Shown here in pieces: positions 51,230 to 62,400 of a DNA stretch of 64,000 nt (position 1 is its first letter; every line of letters starts with the position of its first letter). The notes under the pieces are model-generated. The model did not search any database, was not told where the DNA came from, and saw only the letters and a program-made list of their open reading frames with translations. The stretch is from Sisyra terminalis (taxonomy: Eukaryota; Arthropoda; Insecta; Neuroptera; Sisyridae), in NCBI GenBank assembly GCA_958496175.1, contig OY292279.1:186001-250000 (forward strand), written 5' to 3'. The translations under genes were made by a program, and so were the position numbers.

Positions 51230-53154
51230 ACCGCAATGATATCCGCAAAAATAACCGCAATAATATCCGCAAAAATAACCGCAAATATCACCGCAAAATA
51301 ACCGCAATGATATCCGCAAAAATAACCGCAATAATATCCGCAAAAATAACCGCAAATATTACCGCAAAATAACCGCAATGATATCCGCAAAAATAACCGC
51401 AAATATCACCGCAAAATAACCGCAATGATATGCGCAAAAATAACCGCAATAATATCCGCAAAAATAACCGCAATGATATCCGCCAAATTAACCGCAAATA
51501 TTACAGCAAAATAACCGCAATAATATCCGCAAAAATAACCGCAAATATTACCGCAAAATAACCGCAATGATATCCGCAAAAATAACCGCAATAATATCCG
51601 CAAAAATAACCGCAAATGTTACCGCAAAATAACCGCAATGATATCCGCAAAAATAACCGCAATAATATCCGCAAAAATAACCGCAATAATATCCGCAAAA
51701 ATAACCGCAATGATATCCGCAAAAATAACCGCAAATATTACCGCAAAATAACCGCAATGATATCCGCAAAAATAACCGCAAATATCACCGCAAAATAACC
51801 GCAATGATATCCGCAAAAATAACCGCAATGATATCCGCAAAAACATCCGCAATAATATCCGCAAAATTAACCGCAAATATTACAGCAAAATAACCGCAAT
51901 GATATCCGCAAAAATAACCGCAAATATCACCGCAAAAATAACCGCAATGATATCCGCAAAAATAACCGCAAACATTACCGCAAAATAACCGCAATGATAT
52001 CCGCAAAAATAACCGCAAATATCACCGCAAAATAACCGCAATGATATCCGCAAAAATAACCGCAAATATCACCGCAAAATAACCGCAATGATATCCGCAA
52101 AAATAACCGCAATAATATCCGCAAAAATAACCGCAATGATATCCGCAAAAATAACCGCAAATATTGCCGCAAAATAACCGCAATAATTTCCGCAAAATAA
52201 ACCGCTAATGTTACCGCAAAATAACCGCAATGATATCCGCAAAAATAACCGCAATAATATCCGCAAAAATAACCGCAATAATATCCGCAAAAATAACCGC
52301 AAATATCACCGCAAAATAACCGCAATGATATCCGCAAAAATATCCGCAATAATATCCGCAAAAATAACCGCAATGATATCCGCAAAAATAACCGCAAATA
52401 TTACCGCAAAATAACCGCAATGATATCCGCAAAAATAACCGCAATGATATCCGCAAAAATAACCGCAATAATATCCGCAAAATTAACCGCAAATATTACA
52501 GCAAAATAACCGCAATGATATCCGCAAAAATAACCGCAATAATATCCGCAAAAATAACCGCAATAATATCCGCAAAAATAACCGCAAATATCACCGCAAA
52601 ATAACCGCAATGATATCCGCAAAAATATCCGCAATAATATCCGCAAAAATAACCGCAATGATATCCGCAAAAATAACCGCAAATATTACCGCAAAATATC
52701 CGCAATAGTTTCCGCAAAAATAACCGCAAATGTTAACGCAAAATAACCGCCATGATATCCGCAAAAATAACCGCAATAATATCCGCAAAAATAACCGCAA
52801 ATGTTACCGCAAAATAACCGCCATGATATCAGCAAAAATAACCGCAATGATAACCGCAAAAATAACCGCAATAATATCCGCAAAATTAACCGCAAATATT
52901 ACTGCAAAATAAAAGCAATGATATCCGCAAAAATAACCGCAATGATATCCGCAAAAATATCCGCATTAATATCCGCAAAATTAACCGCAAATATTACAGC
53001 AAAATAACCGCAATAATATCCGCAAAAATAACCGCAATGATATCCGCAAAAATAACCGCAATGATATCCGCAAAAATAACCGCAATGATATCCGCAAAAA
53101 TAACCGCAAATATTACAGCAAAATAACCGCAATGATATCCGCAAAAATAACCGC
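51230..53154. repeat. 1.9-kb segment repeated at +6,120 bp, copy 1
   Basis: It matches 57,350-59,321. The offset is 6,120 bp until about 52,845 and 6,167 bp after, owing to a 47-bp gain in the other copy. Markers: ATATGCGC near 51,429, CCGCCAAATTAACC near 51,481, CAAAAACATCC near 51,839, CAAACATTACC near 51,969, ATTGCCGC near 52,163, AAATAAACCGCTAATG near 52,194, ATAGTTTCC near 52,704, GTTAACGC near 52,732 and AAATAAAAGC near 52,907. Confidence 0.9.
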
Positions 53155-54049
53155 AAGTGTTACCGCAAAATAACCGCAATGATATCCGCAAAAATAACCG
53201 CAATAATATCCGCAAAAATAACCGCAATAATATCCGCTAAAATAACCGCAATGATATTCGCAAAAATAACCGCAAATATTACCGCAAAATAACCGCAATG
53301 ATATCCGCATAAATAACCGCAAATATCACCGCAAAATAACCGCAATGATATCCGCAAAAATAACCGCAATGATATCCGCAAAAATAACCGCAACAATATC
53401 CGCAAAATTAACCGCAAATATTACAGCAAAATATCCGCAATGATATCCGCAAAAATAACCGCAATAATATCCGCAAAAATAACCGCAAATATTACAGCAA
53501 AATAACCGCAATGATATCCGCAAAAATAACCGCAATAATATCCGCAAAATTAACCGCAAATATTACAGCAAAATAACCGCAATGATATCCGTAAAAATAA
53601 CCGCAATAATATCCGCAAAAATAACCGCAAATGTTACCGCAAAATAACCGCAATGATATCCGTAAAAATAACCGCAATAATATCCGCAAAAATAACCGCA
53701 AAAATATCCGCAAAAATAACCGCAATGATATCCGCAAAAATAACCGCAAATATTACCGCAAAATAACCGCAATGATATCCGCAAAAATAACCGCAAATAT
53801 CACCGCAAAATAACCGCAATGATATCCGCAAAAATAACCGCAAATATCACCGCTAATTAACCGCAATAATATCCGCAAAATTAACCGCAAAAATTACAGC
53901 AAAATAACCGCAATGATATCCGCAAAAATATCCGCAATAATATCCGCAAAAATAACCGCAAATGTTACCGCAAAATAACCGCAATGATATCCGCAAAAAT
54001 AACCGCAATAATATCCGCAAAAATAACCGCAATTATTACAGCAAAATAA
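53155..54049. repeat. 15-kb-offset segment and flanking array
   Basis: The part to 53,720 is the partner of 38,026-38,625. The rest is ordinary array with ATATCCGTAAAAATAA near 53,588 and 53,659, an AAAAATATCCGC unit near 53,698, CACCGCTAATTAACC near 53,849 and CAAAAATTACAGC near 53,887. Confidence 0.8.
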
Positions 54050-55540
54050 CCGCAATGATATCCGCAAAAATAACCGCAAATATCACCGCAAAATAACCGC
54101 AATGATATCCGCAAAAATAACCGCAATAATATCCGCAAAAATAACCGCAAATATTACCGCAAAATAACCGCAATGATATCCGCAAAAATAACCGCAAATA
54201 TCACCGCCAATACCACCGCAAAATAACCGCTATGATATCCGCAAAAATAACCGCAATAATATCAGCAAAAATAACCGCAATGATATCCGCAAAATTAACC
54301 GCAAATATTACAGCAAAATAACCGCATTAATATCCGCAAAAATAACCGCAAATATTACCGCTAAATAACCGCAATGATATCCGCAAAAATAACCGCAATA
54401 ATATCCGCAAAAATAACCGCAAATGTTACCGCAAAATAACCGCAATGATATCCGCAAAAATAACCGCAATAATATCCGCAAAAATAACCGCAATAATATC
54501 CGCAAAAATAACCGCAATGATATCCGCAAAAATAACCGCAAATATCACCGCAAAATAACCGCAATGATATCCGCAAAAATAACCGCAATAATATCCGCAA
54601 AAATAACCGCAATGATATCCGCCAAATTAACCGCAAATATTACAGCAAAATAACCGCAATAATATCCGCAAAAGTAACCGCAAATATTACCGCAATATAA
54701 CCGCAATGATATCCGCAAAAATAACCGCAAAAATAACCGCAAATGTTACCGCAAAATAACCGCAATGATATCCGCAAAAATAACCGCAATAATATCCGCA
54801 TAAATAACCGCAATAATATCCGCAAAAACAACCGCAATGATATCCGCAAAAATAACCGCTAATATTACCGCAAAATAACCGCAATGATATCCGCAAAAAT
54901 AACCGCAAATATCACCGCAAAATAACCGCAATGATATCCGCAAAAATAACCGCAATGATATCCGCCAAAATAACCGCAATAATATCCGCAAAATTAACCG
55001 CAAATATAACAGCAAAATAACCGCAATGATATCCGCAAAAATAACCGCAATAATATCCGCAAAAATAACCGCAATGATATCCGCAAAAATAACCGCAAAT
55101 ATTACCGCAAAACAACCGCAATGATATCCGCAAAAATAACCGCAAATATCACTTAAAATAACCGCAATGATATCTGCAAAAATAACCGCAATAATATCCG
55201 CAAAAATAACCGCAAATATTACCGCAAAATAACCGCAATGATATCAGCAAAAATAACCGCAAATATCACCGATAAATAACCGCAATGATATCCGCAAAAA
55301 TAACCGCAATAATATCCGCAAAAATAACCGCAATGATATCCGCAAAAATAACCGCAAATATTACCGCAAAATAACCGCAATGATATCCGCAAAAATAACC
55401 GCAAATATCACCACAAAATAACCGCAATGATATCCGCAAAAATAACCGCAATGATATCCGCAAAAATAACCGCAATAATATCCGCAAAATTAACCGCAAA
55501 TATTACAGCAAAATAACCGCAATGATATCCGCAAAAATAA
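54050..55540. repeat. 1,491-bp HOR (54-kb family), copy 1
   Basis: First of 2.3 tandem copies. Unique markers: CCGCCAATACCACCGC at 54,204, ATATCAGCAAAAATAA near 54,261, CCGCATTAATATCC near 54,323, AAAGTAACC near 54,671, CCGCAATATAACC near 54,692, CCGCATAAATAACC near 54,797, CAAATATAACAGC near 55,002, CAAAACAACC near 55,110, CACTTAAAATAA at 55,150 and CACCACAAAATAA near 55,410. Confidence 0.92.
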
Positions 55541-57031
55541 CCGCAATAATATCCGCAAAATTAACCGCAAATATTACAGCAAAATAACCGCAATGATATC
55601 CGCAAAAATAACCGCAATAATATCCGCAAAAATAACCGCAAATATTACCGCAAAATAACCGCAATGATATCCGCAAAAATAACCGCAAATATCACCGCCA
55701 ATACCACCGCAAAATAACCGCTATGATATCCGCAAAAATAACCGCAATAATATCAGCAAAAATAACCGCAATGATATCCGCAAAATTAACCGCAAATATT
55801 ACAGCAAAATAACCGCATTAATATCCGCAAAAATAACCGCAAATATTACCGCTAAATAACCGCAATGATATCCGCAAAAATAACCGCAATAATATCCGCA
55901 AAAATAACCGCAAATATCACCGCAAAATAACCGCAATGATATCCGCAAAAATAACCGCAATAATATCCGCAAAAATAACCGCAATAATATCCGCAAAAAT
56001 AACCGCAATGATATCCGCAAAAATAACCGCAAATATCACCGCAAAATAACCGCAATGATATCCGCAAAAATAACCGCAATAATATCCGCAAAAATAACCG
56101 CAATGATATCCGCCAAATTAACCGCAAATATTACAGCAAAATAACCGCAATAATATCCGCAAAAGTAACCGCAAATATTACCGCAATATAACCGCAATGA
56201 TATCCGCAAAAATAACCGCAAAAATAACCGCAAATGTTACCGCAAAATAACCGCAATGATATCCGCAAAAATAACCGCAATAATATCCGCATAAATAACC
56301 GCAATAATATCCGCAAAAACAACCGCAATGATATCCGCAAAAATAACCGCTAATATTACCGCAAAATAACCGCAATGATATCCGCAAAAATAACCGCAAA
56401 TATCACCGCAAAATAACCGCAATGATATCCGCAAAAATAACCGCAATGATATCCGCCAAAATAACCGCAATAATATCCGCAAAATTAACCGCAAATATAA
56501 CAGCAAAATAACCGCAATGATATCCGCAAAAATAACCGCAATAATATCCGCAAAAATAACCGCAATGATATCCGCAAAAATAACCGCAAATATTACCGCA
56601 AAACAACCGCAATGATATCCGCAAAAATAACCGCAAATATCACTTAAAATAACCGCAATGATATCCGCAAAAATAACCGCAATAATATCCGCAAAAATAA
56701 CCGCAAATATTACCGCAAAATAACCGCAATGATATCCGCAAAAATAACCGCAAATATCACCGATAAATAACCGCAATGATATCCGCAAAAATAACCGCAA
56801 TAATATCCGCAAAAATAACCGCAATGATATCCGCAAAAATAACCGCAAATATTACCGCAAAATAACCGCAATGATATCCGCAAAAATAACCGCAAATATC
56901 ACCACAAAATAACCGCAATGATATCCGCAAAAATAACCGCAATGATATCCGCAAAAATAACCGCAATAATATCCGCAAAATTAACCGCAAATATTACAGC
57001 AAAATAACCGCAATGATATCCGCAAAAATAA
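55541..57031. repeat. 1,491-bp HOR (54-kb family), copy 2
   Basis: All copy 1 markers recur at exactly +1,491 bp (CCGCCAATACCACCGC at 55,695; CACTTAAAATAA at 56,641). Few differences were noticed: CAAATGTTACC near 54,420 becomes CAAATATCACC near 55,911, ATATCTGC near 55,173 becomes ATATCCGC, and ATATCAGC near 55,243 becomes ATATCCGC. Confidence 0.92.
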
Positions 57032-57477
57032 CCGCAATAATATCCGCAAAATTAACCGCAAATATTACAGCAAAATAACCGCAATGATATCCGCAAAAAT
57101 AACCGCAATAATATCCGCAAAAATAACCGCAAATATTACCGCAAAATAACCGCAATGATATCCGCAAAAATAACCGCAAATATCACCGCCAATACCACCG
57201 CAAAATAACCGCTATGATATCCGCAAAAATAACCGCAATAATATCAGCAAAAATAACCGCAATGATATCCGCAAAATTAACCGCAAATATTACAGCAAAA
57301 TAACCGCATTAATATCCGCAAAAATAACCGCAAATATTACCGCTAAATAACCGCAATGATATCCGCAAAAATAACCGCAATAATATCCGCAAAAATGACC
57401 GCAAATATCACCGCAAAATAACCGCAATGATATCCGCAAAAATAACCGCAATAATATCCGCAAAAATAACCGCAAAT
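57032..57477. repeat. 1,491-bp HOR (54-kb family), partial copy 3
   Basis: Has CCGCCAATACCACCGC at 57,186 and ATATCAGC near 57,243, then passes near 57,350-57,477 into the copy of the 51-kb segment. It includes a private AAAAATGACCGC near 57,395. Confidence 0.9.
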
Positions 57478-59321
57478 ATTACCGCAAAATAACCGCAATG
57501 ATATCCGCAAAAATAACCGCAAATATCACCGCAAAATAACCGCAATGATATGCGCAAAAATAACCGCAATAATATCCGCAAAAATAACCGCAATGATATC
57601 CGCCAAATTAACCGCAAATATTACAGCAAAATAACCGCAATAATATCCGCAAAAATAACCGCAAATATTACCGCAAAATAACCGCAATGATATCCGCAAA
57701 AATAACCGCAATAATATCCGCAAAAATAACCGCAAATGTTACCGCAAAATAACCGCAATGATATCCGCAAAAATAACCGCAATAATATCCGCAAAAATAA
57801 CCGCAATAATATCCGCAAAAATAACCGCAATGATATCCGCAAAAATAACCGCAAATATTACCGCAAAATAACCGCAATGATATCCGCAAAAATAACCGCA
57901 AATATCACCGCAAAATAACCGCAATGATATCCGCAAAAATAACCGCAATGATATCCGCAAAAACATCCGCAATAATATCCGCAAAATTAACCGCAAATAT
58001 TACAGCAAAATAACCGCAATGATATCCGCAAAAATAACCGCAAATATCACCGCAAAAATAACCGCAATGATATCCGCAAAAATAACCGCAAACATTACCG
58101 CAAAATAACCGCAATGATATCCGCAAAAATAACCGCAAATATCACCGCAAAATAACCGCAATGATATCCGCAAAAATAACCGCAAATATCACCGCAAAAT
58201 AACCGCAATGATATCCGCAAAAATAACCGCAATAATATCCGCAAAAATAACCGCAATGATATCCGCAAAAATAACCGCAAATATTGCCGCAAAATAACCG
58301 CAATAATTTCCGCAAAATAAACCGCTAATGTTACCGCAAAATAACCGCAATGATATCCGCAAAAATAACCGCAATAATATCCGCAAAAATAACCGCAATA
58401 ATATCCGCAAAAATAACCGCAAATATCACCGCAAAATAACCGCAATGATATCCGCAAAAATATCCGCAATAATATCCGCAAAAATAACCGCAATGATATC
58501 CGCAAAAATAACCGCAAATATTACCGCAAAATAACCGCAATGATATCCGCAAAAATAACCGCAATGATATCCGCAAAAATAACCGCAATAATATCCGCAA
58601 AATTAACCGCAAATATTACAGCAAAATAACCGCAATGATATCCGCAAAAATAACCGCAATAATATCCGCAAAAATAACCGCAATAATATCCGCAAAAATA
58701 ACCGCAAATATCACCGCAAAATAACCGCAATGATATCCGCAAAAATATCCGCAATAATATCCGCAAAAATAACCGCAATGATATCCGCAAAAATAACCGC
58801 AAATATTACCGCAAAATATCCGCAATAGTTTCCGCAAAAATAACCGCAAATGTTAACGCAAAATAACCGCCATGATATCCGCAAAAATAACCGCAATAAT
58901 ATCCGCAAAAATAACCGCAAATGTTACCGCAAAATAACCGCCATGATATCAGCAAAAATAACCGCAAATATCACCGCAAAATAACCGCAATGATATCCGC
59001 AAAAATAACCTCAATGATAACCGCAAAAATAACCGCAATAATATCCGCAAAATTAACCGCAAATACTACTGCAAAATAAAAGCAATGATATCCGCAAAAA
59101 TAACCGCAATGATATCCGCAAAAATATCCGCATTAATATCCGCAAAATTAACCGCAAATATTACAGCAAAATAACCGCAATAATATCCGCAAAAATAACC
59201 GCAATGATATCCGCAAAAATAACCGCAATGATATCCGCAAAAATAACCGCAATGATATCCGCAAAAATAACCGCAAATATTACAGCAAAATAACCGCAAT
59301 GATATCCGCAAAAATAACCGC
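57350..59321. repeat. 1.9-kb segment repeated at +6,120 bp, copy 2
   Basis: Repeats 51,230-53,154, enlarged by one B-A pair (47 bp) at about 58,966-59,012, after which CCTCAATGATAACC appears where copy 1 has CCGCAATGATAACC. It ends near 59,321, where a run of generic monomers leads into the 39-kb duplicate. Confidence 0.9.
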
Positions 59322-59435
59322 AATAATATCCGCAAAAATAACCGCAATGATATCCGCAAAAATAACAGCAAATATCACCGCAAAATAACCGCAATGATAT
59401 CCGCAAAAATAACCGCAAATATCACCGCAAAATAA

Positions 59436-62400
59436 CCGCAATGATATCCGAAAAAATAACCGCAAATATCATCGCAAAATAACCGCAATGATATCCGCAA
59501 AAATAACCGCAAATATCACCGCAAAATAACCGCAATGATATCCGCAAAAATAACCGCAATAATATCCGCAAAAATAACCGCAAATATTACCGCAAAATAA
59601 CCGCAATGATATCCGCAAAAATAACCGCAATGATATCCGCAAAAATAACCGCAAATATTACCGCAAAATAACCGCAATATATCCGCAAAAATAACCGCAA
59701 ATATTACCGCAAAATAACCGCATTGATATCCGCAAAAATAACCGCAATGATATCCGCAAAAATAACCGCAATAATATCCGCAAAAATAACCGCAATGATA
59801 TCCGCAAAAATAACCGCAAATATTACCGCAAAATAACCGCAATGATATCCGCAAAAATAACCGCTATGATATCCGCAAAAATAACCGCAAATATTACCGC
59901 AAAATAACCGCAATGATATCCGCAAAAATAACCGCACATATCACCGCAAAATAACCGCAATGATATCCGCAAAAATAACCGCAAATATCACCGCAAAATA
60001 ACCGCAATGATATCCGCAAAAATAACCGCAAATATCACCGCAAAATAACCGCAATGATATCCGCAAAAATAACCGCAATAATATCCGCAAAAATAACCGC
60101 AAATGTTACCGCAAAATAACCGCAATAATATCCGCAAAAATAACCGCAATGATATCCACAAAAATAACCGCAAATAACACCGCAAAATATCTGCAATGAT
60201 ATCCGCAAAAATAACCGCAATAATATCCGCAAAAATAACCGCAAATATCACCGCAAAATAACCGCAATGATATCCGCAAAAATAACCGCAAAATATCCGC
60301 AATGATATCCGCAAAAATAACCGCAATGATATCCGCAAAAATAACCGCAAATATTACAGCAAAATAACCGCAATAATATCCGCAAAAATAACCGCAAATA
60401 TTACCGCAAAATAACCGCAATGATATCCGCAAAAATAACCGCAAATATCACCGCAAAATAACCGCAATGATATCCGCAAAAATAACCGCAATGATATCCG
60501 CAAAAATAACCGCAATAATATCCGCAAAAATAACCGCAATAATATCCGCAAAAATAACCGCAAATATTACCGCAAAATAACCGCAATGATATCCGCAAAA
60601 ATAACCGCAAATATCACCGCAAAATAACCGCAATGATATCCGCAAAAATAACCGCAATATTATCCACAAAAATAGCCGCAATGATATCCGCAAAATTAAC
60701 CGCAAATATTACAGCAAAATAACCGCAATAATATCCGCAAAAATAACCGCAATAATATCCGCAAAAATAACCGCAATGATATCAACAAAAATAAACGCAA
60801 ATATTACCGCAAAATAACCGCAATGATATCCGCAAAATTAACCGCAAATATCACCGCAAAACAACCGCAATGATATCCGCAAAAATAACCGCAATAATAT
60901 CCGCAAAAATAACCGCAATGATATCCGCAAAAATAACCGCAAATATCACCGCAAAATAACCGCAATGATATCCGCAAAAATAACCGCAAATATCACCGCA
61001 AAATAACCGCAATGATATCCGCAAAAATAACCGCAATAATATCCGCAAAAATAACCGCAAATGTTACCGCAAAATAACCGCAATAATATCCGCAAAAATA
61101 ACCGCAATGATATCCGCAAAAATAACCGCAATAATATCCGCAAAAATAACCGCAAATATTACCGCAAAATAACCGCAATGATATCCGCAAAAATAACCGC
61201 AAATATCACCGCACAATAACCGCAATGATATCCGCAAAAATAACCGCAATGATATCCGCAAAAATAACCGCAAATATCACCGCAAAATAACCGCAATGAT
61301 CTCCGCAAAAATAACAGCAATAATATCCGCAAAAATAACCGCAATAATATCCGCAAAAATAACCGCAATGATATCCGCAAAAATAACCGCAAATATCACC
61401 GCAAAATAACCGCAATGATATCCGCAAAAATAACCGCAATAATATCCGCAAAAATAACCGCAAATATCACCGCAAAATAACCGCAATGATATCAGCAAAA
61501 ATAACCGCCAATATTACCGCAAAATAACCGCAATGATATCCGCAAAAATAACCGCAATGATATCCGCAAAAATAACCGCAATTATATCCGCAAAAATAAC
61601 CGCAAATATCACCGCAAAATAACCGCAATGATATCCGCAAAAATAACCGCAAATATTACAGCAAAATAACCGCAATAATATCCGCAAAAATAACCGCAAA
61701 TATTACCGCAAAATAACCGCAATGATATCCGCAAAAATAACCGCAAATATCACCGCAAAATAACCGCAATGATATCCGCAAAAATAACCGCAAATATCAC
61801 CGCAAAATAACCGCAATGATATCCGCAAAAATAACCGCAAATATCACCGCAAAATAACCGCAATGATATCCGCAAAAATAACCGCAAATATTACAGCAAA
61901 ATAACCGCAATAATATCCGCAAAAATAACCGCAAATATTACCGCAAAATAACCGCAATGATATCCGCAAAAATAACCGCAAATATCACCGCAAAATAACC
62001 GCAATGATATCCGCAAAAATAACCGCAATGATATCCGCAAAAATAACCGCAATAATATCCGCAAAAATAACCGCAATAATATCCGCAAAAATAACCGCAA
62101 ATATTACCGCAAAATAACCGCAATGATATCCGCAAAAATAACCGCAAATATCACCGCAAAATAACCGCAATGATATCCGCAAAAATAACCGCAATATTAT
62201 CCACAAAAATAGCCGCAATGATATCCGCAAAATTAACCGCAAATATTACAGCAAAATAACCGCAATAATATCCGCAAAAATAACCGCAATAATATCCGCA
62301 AAAATAACCGCAATGATATCAACAAAAATAACCGCAAATATTACCGCAAAATAACCGCAATGATATCCGCAAAATTAACCGCAAATATCACCGCAAAACA

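Noticed and set aside
56237..56848. Longest minus-strand frame (203 codons) as a possible repeat-protein gene
   Set aside because: It is composed entirely of monomer translation; the equivalent stretch in the tandem copy at 54,746 has a shorter frame because of few base differences, so there is no sign of conservation of the reading frame.
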